The notes: generated from the letters alone by a model not told the origin. A stretch of 64,000 bases of DNA from Ooceraea biroi (GCF_003672135.1 NC_039513.1:620001-684000), one strand, 5' to 3'. Positions 45,017-55,831 are shown, counted from the stretch's first letter. Numbers and translations are program-made.

Positions 45017-47139
45017 TGCCGAGTGAAAAGTGTGCTCTATGCACCCGATCACTTCGTAAAATATCAGGTTCTAGAAAAATCTTAACGAAAGAAAGTGAAG
45101 TGCAAGAAGTACAAAGATTGACTGGAAAATTAGTATTTATGAATGATATACTCTGCAATAACTGTCGCCTGTCTATATACAGACAAAAAGCAGAAAATAC
45201 AAGCGATCCAGTTCCATCTACGAGTACGACTCAATGTTCTGTAGAATCTGAAAGTTAGTACCTTTCTCCTTTGTCATCAACATCACAAGCATCTTCTCAA
45301 TCTTCGATGAACGATCCTACTTTCGTTGTAACGCAACGTACATCTCATCCGTTTAATGAAGAATACATAGAAATATCAATGCAACGAGTGATTTCCACTC
45401 ATAGAATGTGTTGCGTTTGTGGATCTACAGCTAAATTAAAAGTAGTACTATTTGAGGCTCGTATGCAGACATTTATTAAAAGAAGAATATATGTTCCTAC
45501 TGGAAACAGATGTTGTAATAGCCACCTAATAAAAAATCGCTTTTTCGACGAGGATATGAATTCTTTAAGAGTTTACTCTACTACGAGTACTATTCTAGCT
45601 TCTGAAGTACCAAAATTATTGGGGCACCTTGCGATCAAATGTGATTCTTCTATAAAAGATAAAATAGGTGACTTCTCAATTTTAGAAGAACGCATTAAAA
45701 TATTTACTGGTCTCACGTGGGAAGATATTATTGAATTACGAGATATGATGACATTGATGAAGAATTCTAAAACCCGCAACGTCGCGCAAGCTATTGTTGT
45801 ATTTTTGTTTAAGTTACGTTGCGGAAATTCCAATGCAATGATAGCTTCACTTCTCGGATTGGAACGTGACCAACAAGTTTCGGAGTATTCACAATCGGTA
45901 CTGCATTCGTTTGAAAAAGATATACTTCCACGTCACTTTGGTATCAATGCTGTATCCAGAAAAGAATTGATTAAAAATCATACATCTGAAATTGCTCAGA
46001 AATTGTACAATGTAGAGAATAAGCTCATGATCATAAGTGACGGAACCTATTGTAGACATGAAAAGAGTACCAACAACGAATATCAGCGAAAATCATTTTC
46101 TGGACAGAAAAAAGTTCCTTTATGCAAACCGTTCACCTTGTGCACCACAGACGGATACATTATTGATATGCTTGGTCCTTACAACGCCAATCTGAACGAT
46201 GCGGAAATACTAAAATCTATTTTAAATATTCCAAACAGTCTCCCGAAACTATTACAGAAAGGAGATATTTTCATTCTTGATCGCGGTTTTAGAGATGTCA
46301 AGCCACTTTTAGAAAAAAAAGGTTTCGAAGTACTCATGCCTGCATTAAAAGGAAAGAGATCGCAATTACCTACTGACGAATCTAACGAATCACGTTTTGT
46401 TACAAAGCTTCGCTGGGTAGTTGAAGCTGTTCATGGAATAATGAAAAAAAATACAAGCTATTAGACCAAAAATTAGACAACAAAATGCTTCCAAACGCCA
46501 AATTATACTTTCAGATTGCATCATTTCTGCACAATAAGTTTGGGAAACGTTTAAATTCGGATCATGACCTCAGACGAAATTGTGGATATGATGAAACTAC
46601 GCAGATACGAAAAAAATACTCTATTTGCCGAGGTCGAAGCCAAAAAATGGATACGACGAAAGCTTCCTTTCCGTAGTTTCATTAAACATCAAACATCAAA
46701 AGACTTGCTGGACTTCCCTGAAATGATTGAAAGAGACTTGAAGATTTTAGTTACAGGTTCTTATCAGTTATCTCAAGCTGTATCGTATTTAGCAAAAATG
46801 ATTGATGAAGATGGTACGGTTTATTTACAATATCAGAAGGATCACATCAATATATTAAAAGTTCTTGTACAATCTCGACATATAAGTAGGAAAACATAAC
46901 GTTGTTTTGTTGAGTATGTTCCTAACAGAAATGGATATTCTGGTATATCACGTTATTGCTGCGAATGTCCAAATGGTAATCGAACGGTTGGATGCTGCTC
47001 TCATGTAGCAGCAGTCATTTATTACCTTGTGCATGCAAGATATTTATCAAAAATTGTGAGACCAGCTGAAAAACTCACAAAACTTTTTGATACAGTCTTG
47101 GTGGATCCAATAATAAATAAAGATAGTGATGAGGATTAA
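45017..47139 (+). pseudogene. DDE_Tnp_4-like transposase with C-terminal SWIM finger, broken
   Basis: The N-terminus has Cys pairs (KCALCTRSL, ILCNNC) and a second set (MCCVCGSTAKLK, RCCNSHL). The catalytic domain shows ISDGTYCRHEKS (Asp), IFILDRGFRDVKPLL (Asp) and RWVVEAVHGIMK (Glu). Near the end CCECPNGNRTVGCCSHVAAV is a SWIM-type zinc finger. About 705 codons are recognisable. Breaks: TAG at 45256-45258, a frameshift in an A-run near 46445, a frameshift near 46565, and TAA at 46897-46899, all with coding sequence continuing beyond. Function is DNA transposition, IS5/Harbinger-like by the DDE_Tnp_4 fold; the exact superfamily is unsure. Confidence 0.85.
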
Positions 47140-48206
47140 AGAATAAATTGTGTGTTCATTACAATTATTTTATAGTAAAATTGAAATCCTTCGCGATCTT
47201 CAATTAACTATATGACACTAATAAAAGCTATATAGACCCTGCGGATGTATTTTATGTGATTTTCATGAATAATAACATCAAAAAAACGAAAAAGTTGATT
47301 TATGGTTTTTTTCATACTGTTGCACCACGGATACATGGCTGTTGATTTTTTGATAGGTAGGTTTGTAGTAGAGCATTGTATAGAAAAAAACTTATGATTG
47401 TCGCTCTAAGGGAACATGTCGAAAAACATTTTTCAAAACTGTAATATTTTTTAAAACTTTGAATTTCGCGCCAAAATCCAGTTGATATATAGTCCTTTAT
47501 TGGTCTTGAGGCCCTGCATCTACCAGTATTTTTATAAATAAATATCTCTAAATACCACTGAGATATTCGCAAAAATCATGAAATCACATTTATTAACATA
47601 ACTTCTAAAAAAAGTGATTTCCATGTTTGAAACTTGGTGTACTTAAATCTCATATAGGGAGCTAACTTTGAGCCAAGTGTCATCAAAATTTACGCCTGGG
47701 GCCGATTCACCCTACATATCCTGCTAGAGCCTTTGTTTTATTATGAAAGTCCGACGGAAAAAAAAATATGGCCGCCGGCACACATGACGATTGCAAAAAA
47801 TGTATTTTGCGGTGGACACTGTCCCGCCTAAACGATCCATCTGAAACAAAAAATTAATACGGTGTTTTGAAGTTAACAGTAGTGGTTTGTCGGTGACGAT
47901 CTCCGATTTTCGAGTTTGTCGTTTGTTACAAAATGGCGACGAATTGAAATTGAAGTTTCGAAAATTGCGAGAAATTTTCGTCGTTTTTATTTTTTTATTT
48001 TTAATGAAAATCTATAAAAAAAAAAGAGATTGTCACCGACAAAAGAAAGTTTCTGAGAGTATTGTATAAAAATTTGAGAACGATCCATCGATTGGTTTTT
48101 GAGATCTGATGTCCACCGCATTTGAAAACCGTGTTTCGAGAAAAACGTGTTTAAAGTTTCAAGTTTAGTTCTACTATTGTTAATAGCAGAATTTTGCACT
48201 TTACCT

Positions 48207-48524
48207 CTAGTCGGCAATTCCGGGGCCATATGAAGTACCTTCCCCAGCAGTTGCAGCATCGTTCGACGAAGACCTCCGTTGACGGCGAGCAATTCTTCCT
48301 TTGCGCGTCGCCTCTTGCGCTCGCACTTCGGCCATATCGATATGCGTTCGGTCCCGATGCTCACAATATGCGACACAATTGCGACCAACATCAATGTCTA
48401 ACACATTCATTATTAATAAATATGCAACAGCACCTTCATTAAATGTGCATGCAGCAATATTGGCAGCAATTTGCACAATGTGTGCACCGCTGTGCTCGAC
48501 TTTTGGCGCTATGCGCCAAATCAA
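48207..48524 (-). pseudogene. Kolobok-type transposase C-terminus (Mutator-like domain)
   Basis: The frame includes RIAPKVEHSGAHIVQIAAN, ACTFNEG, VGRNCVAYCEHRD and a basic EATRKGRIARRQRR stretch, ending YGPGIAD. This C-terminal pattern is familiar from Mutator-like-domain transposases common in ants, aphids and cnidarians. The DDE core is missing: the region upstream, toward 48817, is only leader and terminal repeat. It supports the Kolobok assignment of the TTAA element. Confidence 0.65.
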
Positions 48525-49046
48525 ACTTCAAACTTTAATAGAGACTTGAAATCAGTACCAGTGCCTCCCAAAACATGTACACACAGAAGAAAATGCCGTG
48601 TTCGTGCGCGCTGTAACCTTCGGGCGTCTGGCCGCGATCAGTTAGTAGAATTCGAGCTCTCGAACGCTCGATCCCGTATTACTCAACTCTCTGTAATTCC
48701 GCCACTTTTGCAGATATCGACATGAAATTTTCAGGATATATTCTCGAAACTTGAAGCTTTAAGAAAATGTAAGAAAAAAAATCGAATTTTTTTACCCTGC
48801 CAGGTGGATGTACCCCCTTAACATGTCACTTTCATTTTCGCGCATGAGCATTGCGAACAAAGTTCTTTGCGTGCGCCATTACTTTTACCTCGATTTCGGA
48901 GCGACTGGCCATATAGTAGTATTACATATATGGAAAAACGTTACATCTTGATCGGGATCCCAACAGTCTTACTCGTTAATTACTGGGCAGAATGTAACAA
49001 AACTGTTCAATAACTACTAAATAAATGCACGAAATTTCTACCAGGG

Positions 49047-49105
49047 TATTTATTTTTTTTTATGTACTTGGCGTCGCGACGGTACCGCGTCGCTTGATCC
49101 GTAAA
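49047..49105. repeat. Dispersed repeat copy B, right part
   Basis: TATTTATTTTTTTT, TATGTACTTGGCGTCGCGAC and CCGCGTCGCTTGATC continue copy B after the 21-kb unit, matching copy A at 13885-13940. Confidence 0.82.
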
Positions 49106-49292
49106 GGATAACCTGGCTTATGAATTTTTGGTAACCCATAGCAACGAGGTAAATTACCGTTAGTTATACGTTGTTTATAACTATAATCAGTAATTATGTT
49201 TAAATCATGCTACAATTTAAGTAAATCATTAATCTGCGATGTTAATCGATTAATACGTACAATGATTCTGCGCCTGTTAAGTTGTATATAAT

Positions 49293-49331
49293 TTGTAGCA
49301 TCTGAGGAGGACCGGAATACACGGTCGAAAC
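49293..49331 (+). ncRNA. Hammerhead-like core of a Penelope-type tail
   Basis: CTGAGGA at 49302-49308 fits CUGANGA, followed by a short stem GACCG / CGGTC (49310-49314 with 49322-49326) and GAAAC at 49327-49331. One extra G interrupts the stem base. Penelope-like elements are known to carry hammerhead ribozymes in their terminal repeats. No reverse transcriptase frame is next to this copy, so it is a lone tail fragment. Activity is not shown. Confidence 0.5.
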
Positions 49332-50988
49332 ATTGTGGAATTATTCAAATATATTGCCAGTAAGGTCAACAATTGACATCTCTTTTTTTCCTTCATATTC
49401 ATTTCACTGGCAAAATAAGGATTTTCTGACTACATCACTCGTTACATTTTTATTGTTTGATTAATTTCTTATATTAGTTCAGATGCATATTTTAAATCGT
49501 GATACTGGTAATATCTGATGGTCAGATATATTGTTTTTATATAACTGCACGCCAACAAATTTGTTAGACTAGATGCAGTAATCTTTCTCGTACTAGGAAT
49601 TAATTCATCAACTACGCGCCAACAAATCGTTAGTCTTTAAAACGCAGCGATTTCGTATTCCAGAATGAATCTATTAATCAATAGGAATCAAATTAATTAA
49701 TAATATTCATTGCGAAAAATATCACCCCACGCCAGGGTTCGAATTTAGAACTCCCTAGCGAAGAAAAGATTTCTATACTTGTTATTCTTATATTAGATCA
49801 ATATAGTATAATTCTGTGTAAAATTAAATATCTCTTAGTTCTTAAACATCAATTACGCAATTTTATTTTACATTGTAAAAATGTAATAGAAGGATAGATA
49901 TGATGTAAATTACGAAAATAATTAATATTATTTTAGAGATTTGAGATATGTATGACTAAACTTAATGGATGATACTTTGGAAGAATTGGGCACTTGAAAA
50001 CTTCATCGGAAAATGTGCACACGATCAAAACGAATAATAATGGGATATATTATTTTCTCGATAATAGTTACGATGTACAATGGTGGCTTACAAGTAACTA
50101 AAAGCGAAATGTCTTTTAGGGATTAATAAATGTGTATTAAATCATAATATTCACATAAATTAATAGATTTATTATATATTATTTTCTTATGCTGTGTATA
50201 CCACATATTTGCTGCAATCAAAAACTAATTAATGTATAATTTTTGTAATTATATTTTTTAAATGTAATTATATTTAAACGTAGTTGTATTTTTTCAAAAT
50301 ATTTTTTGGACATTAATATTGTCACGTATGCATGTTAAAACATAGTTTTTGCATCAACATATCAGTGGAAATATTACCTATTACTTTTCTATTTTCTGTA
50401 TAGCATATATTTGAAGCAATTAATAAATATATACTTTCAGAAAATATATTGTTTTCTTTTGGGTGATTACAATTTGTTTTTTAACTCTCTTAGTAATTGA
50501 TAAAGTACGTAAATAAAATATATAAATATATAAAAATGTATAAAATATTAGTAATAAAAGCTGCACATGCATTATAATACTAACTGAACAATAATAATTG
50601 CATATTCTTCATACAGGCATACATGCAAGAAATAAATTAGCATTTTGCAATTAGCAGAACGCAATACTTGATGATAAATTATCTCTTTCACGTTTAGTGT
50701 TCGTTAGAATAAATCGATTGTTTTAATGTGCATAAGTGCTCTAACACATATCGCAAGTTAGAAGCACTTACAATTATCACGTAATCGTATCATTGTAATC
50801 GTATTGGGCGAATTGGTCTCAAAAGACAATGTTAGTTCATAGCGGTGATGACTATGACGAACATTATACAACAAGCCTTGCATTTCGGGCATCTCCTTTG
50901 AATGGCCAGAAAAAAATTAATTTATTCTAATTTTTAAAATGTTTACGTTTATAAAAACAAGTGAAGGTATGTGATATTAATAAAAAAT
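49332..50988. other. AT-rich intergenic sequence, no gene seen
   Basis: No open frame with protein-like composition and no inverted-repeat element was recognised. A duplicated phrase, CGCCAACAAAT-x-GTTAG, occurs at about 49550 and 49617. Confidence 0.5.
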
Positions 50989-51080
50989 AAGAGTAATACG
51001 GTCCGTGGTATGTGTGTACAAGCAGTTTCAATTCTCTGAATCATATCTTCTCGAGTTGTGGGTTCACGCTCGTACATAAT
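50989..51080 (-). pseudogene. IS630/mariner-type transposase, C-terminal scrap
   Basis: Reading the minus strand gives MYEREPTTREDMIQRIETAC followed by a PRT segment. This resembles the region after the third catalytic residue in the same transposase group as 17933-19004 (T-x-E-D-M-x-x-R-I). It is about 30 codons with nothing recognisable on either side. Confidence 0.6.
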
Positions 51081-51129
51081 ATTTTTTAAATGTCAATCAC
51101 AACGGAAGAAACCGAATTAATATATTAAG

Positions 51130-51665
51130 TAGTAAATACATCCTTATAATCTAAAGATTATAATAATTTCCTTACAATCTAACTTACATAACAAACTTCG
51201 GTAAAGCACATAAACTATATGTTACGAATTTAGTTAAAGTTATTCTATACTTAATTCTAATGTCACGCGCACACACACACATACATACACGCGCGTACGA
51301 GAAAGAGAGAGACACATGCACGTACGCATCCACAAGAGAGAAAGAAAGAATCAGCAATTAACATATTGATTCGGTTTAGCAACCCCAAGCATTTTGAAAA
51401 ATACTTATTTGTATTAAACTAATTTTTCTGCATTTGTAGTCGATATCATGTACATGTATATACATGTGTCTGTATATAGTATAGATAATAATAATAGATT
51501 TTTTGATTTGCATAAATACACATTTTCATAGGTGGCGCAATTTTTGATATCATTAATTTTGTAGAGTTCTTTTTTGAACGCATCCTTAGAGCGCGTATAC
51601 TTTTTTTAGCGCTTTTTTTGTACCTTTTTTTAAAAAGATAATTTTGTTGTGATACAAATTTACAT
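51130..51665. repeat. Dispersed repeat related to the DDE_Tnp_4 5' region
   Basis: Shares TATACTTAATTCTAATGTC, AATTAACATATTGATTCGGT, ATTTGCATAAATAC and TGGCGCAATTTTTGATATCA with 43943-44462, but the halves are in the opposite arrangement there. It contains a CA/CGCG microsatellite at about 51268-51298. Open frames on the minus strand are artefacts. Confidence 0.7.
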
Positions 51666-52026
51666 GAATACATGTGCAATGCGATCCGGGCGCACCAAGT
51701 ACTTCAATGTCGTCATGCGATAAGACAGTATGCATGGAAAACATTTGGATGAAATACTCAAACTGAATTGCTTCTAGGTACTTGGATAGTTAACTATTGA
51801 TTTCGTATTTAGTTTTGATTTTTATAAATATTTTTTTAAACTTTTTGTTGCGTACCAGTTGGGATTTGTTATGTACTTGCCGTATTTCTTCCATCAGAAA
51901 AGGATAAGAACGTGTAGGATATTTTGACATGCTGAGTGCTATTTGAGTGCAGGAAATTGAAGAAATGGAGAGGAAATAAGCAGCAGAAGCTTCTCTAATG
52001 CGAAGATTGAATTCGATGGTTGCGGA
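51666..52026. other. Upstream of the putative promoter, nothing recognised
   Basis: Mixed sequence without repeats or coding signal. It could hold regulatory DNA of the gene that appears to start at about 52055. Confidence 0.4.
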
Positions 52027-52119
52027 TATATAAGATCGATAGAGGTTTTCTCATCATGTCATTCTTCGGCTTTTCACAATTCCAACAGCCTCATCTTCTC
52101 AAGCCGCTCAGGTAATCAG
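52027..52119 (+). promoter_or_regulatory. Putative TATA promoter and 5' UTR exon
   Basis: TATATAAG at 52027-52034 is followed 25-35 bp later by TCATCATGTCATTC, which offers insect-type initiator matches. The transcript would run to a CAG-GTAAGG donor at 52119/52120. Three copies of TCAGGTAA in a row (52108-52140) give competing donors. No coding start with a long frame lies in this exon, so it would be a leader joined to the exon at 54401. Confidence 0.4.
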
Positions 52120-52580
52120 GTAAGGATATCGATCAGGTAAATGGTTATAAAAATCGTATTTTAATATCAATTTTTCTTGAAACATACTAACGTACAATAT
52201 ACAATATATGCTTTCTTTTGAATTATTATCGGTTATTCGCGAGTATGAAAAAATGTATGTTATATTATATTTCTGTCAACATCCATTGATTTCTCTATCA
52301 TCTTTCACATAAAATAATTCAATAATTACGATTGATTGATCAATTATTATTTGCATGTCATGCAAAGAATCAACATCAAACGCCAGTTGCAAGATTCTTG
52401 GTACTTGAATCCTCAAGTAATTCCGAGATTTGTGAATGAAGAAAAAAATAAGAAAAAGAAAGAAAAATGAAGTTAAAGATAAAAAGAGAAATAGTAAAAG
52501 AGAGAGGGGGAGGGGAGGGGGTAGAGCGACAGCGTGGAAAATCAAGAATAATACTTTTCACACATATATTGGATTGTGTG

Positions 52581-52611
<31 letters not shown>

Positions 52612-53958
52612 AACATATATTTGTCTCGTTTTTTTAGTGTTTTTGATAACGAATTCAATCCAAGATTTATTATGTTTGTGCAATATGATCGATAAAATAA
52701 ATACAGAGACAGCCCATAAGAATGTTGTGGTTGTAAATGACAGATGTGTATTAAAAAAAAATACTGAAAACCGTACTACTTTTCATGTGATGATACAAGA
52801 CATTCCTTTCTTTCTCTTTTTCTAACATGAAACGCAAAAAAAACTTAACAGAAAGATATTTAACTTATCAATATTAACGAAATTGTAAATAGATTATATG
52901 TTATTTTCCTCATTGTGAGATTCTTCATTAAATTTAAAGAAATAATTAACACTATACTTTATCCAATACTCATACAACATACATGACGATAATTTGCGAT
53001 TTTATGATTAGCAAAACATATTGTAACACGAGAGTATGATATAGCATAGACATTTGAATAGATACTTAAATGTAGATAAATAAACAATATATACACATAC
53101 GCATTATTTATACTTTCTTATTATAAAAATTATATCTTAAAAATAGGATAATAAAATAAACTTTTCTTTCTTTAGTTTTTCCAAAATAAAATTGCAATCG
53201 TAACTTACACTTTACAAAACACAAATAAAATAAGATAAGTACATAGTAGAGTAAATTATGTATAATCCTTTTAATACGTTATATTTCTTAAGGAATAAAA
53301 AATATTCTTACTAAATCGTATATATGTTTGTATGTGTGTGTCTTAGCAGAGTACTCGATATCTTTCCTTTATCATTTTAAAAATAGCAATGGTTATAATT
53401 ATATAATTTAATACTATAATATGTTTTCTAAATTGTTAATTACAGAAGTATTGTTTGAAATCTTTAAAATCTTCTTACATTATTTCTCTTTTGCATTGGA
53501 GCAGTAACTGTCAGAAGAAAAAATGTTTGTATTTTTCTTTTTATATTATGGTTGGTTTATATTTCTTTATCTGTATTTACTTCTATTTCTTTATTCTTTT
53601 ATTTTCTGTATGTTTTTTTAAATTTCCTATATTTCTCTTTGCATAATACAATATTTATATCTAAAATCCTACAAAAATACAATGGCACATTCTATTTGTT
53701 ATATTTGTTAATTAATATATTTAATTATTTTTTATTTAGTATATTGTGAAATAGCTTTGAGATATGCTGTGTACATTAAGTGCAAATAGTTCTGAGTCAA
53801 TAGGGTCAAATCCAAATGAGAACAGTTAACATAAAATTTATAAAACAAAGTTTCACTTTCTGTTACATTATCTGTATGTGACATTAGTTTTTGCATATTA
53901 TTATGAGTTTTTGTAATTACTATTATGCAAATTTTAATCATAACAATATTATAATAAT

Positions 53959-53995
<37 letters not shown>

Positions 53996-54400
53996 AAATC
54001 ACAACACACAAATGAATAAATTTTTATTACACAATGTATAAAACTATTTTTCTAGATAGTTTTTCTACATTGTTTTTCTACATTTTTCTACATATAACAT
54101 AGATCCTAAAAGAATTTTAAATATTGATGATAAAGGAAAAATAAAAGTACAGTCAATTTACATCATATTGTCTATATTTATTCGCATTTTAATCAATACA
54201 AAGTAGTATAAACAAAGGTTGAATAATATTATTCATATTAATGTTATGTTATAAATTAGTTTCATAAGAAGCTTTAATTCAAATACTCGTTCATTTAGCA
54301 TTTTATTTGTTCTTGTTGTGAAAATTTTAATTTTCGCTAGGAACATTTATATGAAATGTTACATAGCAGCTAAAAAGTTAATATTTGCGCATTTCTTTCA
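52120..54400. other. Putative intron with microsatellites
   Basis: Includes a GTGC tract at about 52574-52611, a purine-rich stretch at 52436-52520, and an AT tract at 53958-53992. No transposon or domain was recognised. It ends with CATTTCTTTCAG, a good polypyrimidine tract and acceptor, at 54400. Confidence 0.5.
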
Positions 54401-54485
54401 GTTATGAATTTGTCAAACCGACTCATCTTATTGCTTGCCATTCTTTGTTTGTCGATACATATGACAGTTGCTGAGCGAAATACTG
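54401..54485 (+). CDS. Signal-peptide exon of a putative host secreted protein
   Basis: After an acceptor TTTCTTTCAG, ATG at 54404 opens MNLSNRLILLLAILCLSIHM followed by TVAERNT, a textbook signal peptide: a short basic start, a leucine-rich core, and small residues near the cleavage site. It ends at a donor, G then GTAGGT, at 54486 in phase 1. The mature protein would begin in the next exon, which is not recognisable before the retroelement at 55832. The family cannot be named from 27 residues. It is the best candidate for a non-transposon gene in the window. Confidence 0.6.
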
Positions 54486-54589
54486 GTAGGTAAACTTTTA
54501 GCTTATAATATAATACAATGCTATCAAAATTATATTAAATTAAATTAAAATATAAATATAAAATATATATATATACATATATATGTTTA

Positions 54590-54630
<41 letters not shown>

Positions 54631-55172
54631 CATTAATAATTATGATCATGTCTTATATGTTCATCATTAATGTGTACAAATAAAATTGATACATATGTTA
54701 AAGGCTCTCAATCAATAAAATATACAAAAACCAATAAGAATTTACCATATAAAAAAACCAATAGAATTCACTAATCACAGATGATAGTTCAAAATTATAT
54801 ATCTAGTTGCAATAAATTTGTTAATATCAGATTAACGCGAAATATTGGTAACTTATTATTAAGTGCTTGCAAAAGTTTGTCACAAAGGTCACAAACGGCT
54901 GTAACTATTCACAAAGGGTGTAGCAGTTACTTGTAACTGCTTCTTTTTAAAATTTGTTTTTAGTTTTTAAGTGTTGGCTATACTGAATCAGAATTTATGA
55001 TGGCAAATCGTAATTCCGTACAAATTATGTCACGTTTACTGATTGAAAATAAAATTAGTGTCCGCTACATCTGATTCACCATCTGTCTTTCATCGTTTGC
55101 CAGGATAAAAAATTTTTGTGATGAATATTTATGAGTGATGAAAAGTGATCTATTTTGATAAAGCAGAAGATA
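54486..55172. other. Probable intron, AT microsatellite
   Basis: ATATAT runs at about 54555-54630. No exon with a matching phase-1 acceptor and a protein-like frame was found. Confidence 0.45.
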
Positions 55173-55233
55173 AATCAATGTAATAATCTTAGTTTCAACC
55201 AAAACTGGCCATATATTTGTCCGAAAACACAAC

Positions 55234-55262
55234 GTTTCGACCAACTTTGTGGTTCTCTTCAG
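55234..55262 (-). ncRNA. Hammerhead-like core in the Penelope tail
   Basis: On the minus strand CTGAAGA is followed by a short imperfect stem (GA-CCA with TGG-TC around AAAG) and GAAAC. It is the same arrangement as at 49302-49331. Flanking helices I and III were not resolved. Confidence 0.45.
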
Positions 55263-55436
55263 GTGTACAAAACCTTTCCTCTCTAAATAAACAATACAAT
55301 GAAAAAGATTGACAAACCGTTAAAAATTGAAAACACAAAAATAAAATAATTCAAAACTTACTTGACAGAAAAGGAAAGATAAAACCCGAAATTGAAAGAA
55401 TAAATGACGGAAAAATAGGTCTGTACCAGACGACCG

Positions 55437-55778
55437 TCAACAAGCAAGTGAAGGAGAAGGCCCGATGTTTGTCAGAACATGATCATATATAACGGGTAGT
55501 CTATCTGTATCTTTCTGTACATTAATTGAATCACTGTTCTTTTTAATGTAAATCATTTCTACAATCTCTCTCTCTCTGAGATGTTTCTCCTGATGAAGGA
55601 TGTTAATTTTTGACCAATCAAAATCGTGACCTTTCTCCACCCTGTGCCTGCTAACAACCGACAAATCATCTAAAAAGTACAACCATCTCTCTTCCATATA
55701 CCAGATGAATATAGTTAAAAAATCCGTCAATTCGATAGAACACCATATTGGTCCTTGGCGTAGTAATAACAATACCAT
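55437..55778 (-). pseudogene. Penelope-like GIY-YIG endonuclease C-terminus
   Basis: HDFDWSKINILHQEKHLRER followed by EIVEMIYIKKNSDSINVQKD is the conserved C-terminal block of the Penelope GIY-YIG domain (FDW, ILD/H-x-E, R-x-x-x-E-M-x-x-I, NxQ-x-D). Family role: nicking target DNA for reverse transcription. The GIY-YIG residues themselves and the reverse transcriptase are not present. The first part of the frame is unrelated. Confidence 0.78.
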
Positions 55779-55831
55779 AAACTTAATTTAGTCAGGAGAA
55801 ATCAATCAATGTAATAATCTTAATTTCAACC

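Larger units (their letters stand above)
39206..47731 (+). mobile_element. DDE_Tnp_4/SWIM transposon with about 575-bp inverted arms
   Basis: The left arm is 39206-39571 plus 43730-43943 (580 bp when the hAT is removed) and the right arm 47161-47731 (571 bp). They pair throughout, with landmarks GGCGTAAATTTTGATGACAC, GTCCTTTATTGGTCTTGAGG and GATCGCGAAGGATTTCAATT. The arms flank a single transposase gene. Outer ends are GGTTCTAGTAGGG and GGCTCTAGCAGGA; no clear target duplication was seen. It lies inside the Kolobok-like element and is itself interrupted in its left arm by the hAT. Confidence 0.8.
39078..48817 (-). mobile_element. Kolobok-like element with TTAA duplication, host of nested insertions
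   Basis: Ends GGGGGTACATCCACCTGG (39078) and its inverse (ending 48817) are flanked by TTAA at 39074-39077 and 48818-48821. The right part encodes the C-terminus of a Kolobok-type (Mutator-like domain) transposase on the minus strand. TTAA targets with G-rich ends suit Kolobok. A DDE_Tnp_4 element is inserted in its 3' region and a hAT within that. Subtracting these leaves about 1.2 kb, so the Kolobok copy itself is internally deleted. Confidence 0.75.
27966..49046. mobile_element. 21-kb compound unit with CCCTGGTAGAAAT inverted ends and TA duplication
   Basis: The left end CCCTGGTAGAAAT (27966) and the right end ATTTCTACCAGGG (ending 49046) are inverted. Both ends also carry a subterminal block of about 40 bp, with ATATGTAATACTACTATATG, at 28196-28241 and inverted at 48904-48944. 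TA is duplicated outside. Joining the two flanks recreates copy A of the dispersed repeat near 13885, so the whole segment entered as one unit or grew by later nested insertions. Contents: Tc1 fragment, DUF4806 module, foldback mariner, THAP exons and the Kolobok/DDE_Tnp_4/hAT nest. Which gene, if any, belongs to the outer element is not known. Confidence 0.75.
55201..55803 (-). mobile_element. Penelope-like element, 3' fragment, 28-bp flanking duplication
   Basis: The segment is bracketed by a 28-bp direct repeat (55173-55200 and 55804-55831) with one mismatch, beginning AATCAATGTAATAATCTTA. On the minus strand it holds the end of a GIY-YIG region and then a tail with CTGAAGA (55256-55262) and GAAAC (55234-55238), the hammerhead-like core typical of Penelope tails. 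Most of the element (reverse transcriptase) is missing, as in a 5'-truncated insertion. Confidence 0.72.

Noticed and set aside
39074..48821. piggyBac assignment because of the TTAA duplication
   Set aside because: No piggyBac transposase was found and the only related coding remnant looks Kolobok-type, which also uses TTAA.
49736..49760. tRNA or SINE B-box-like GGGTTCGAATTT
   Set aside because: No A box at the right distance and no cloverleaf could be built.
52436..52825. 129-codon frame starting with Lys/Arg-rich text
   Set aside because: Low-complexity purine tract followed by a GTGC microsatellite; no domain.
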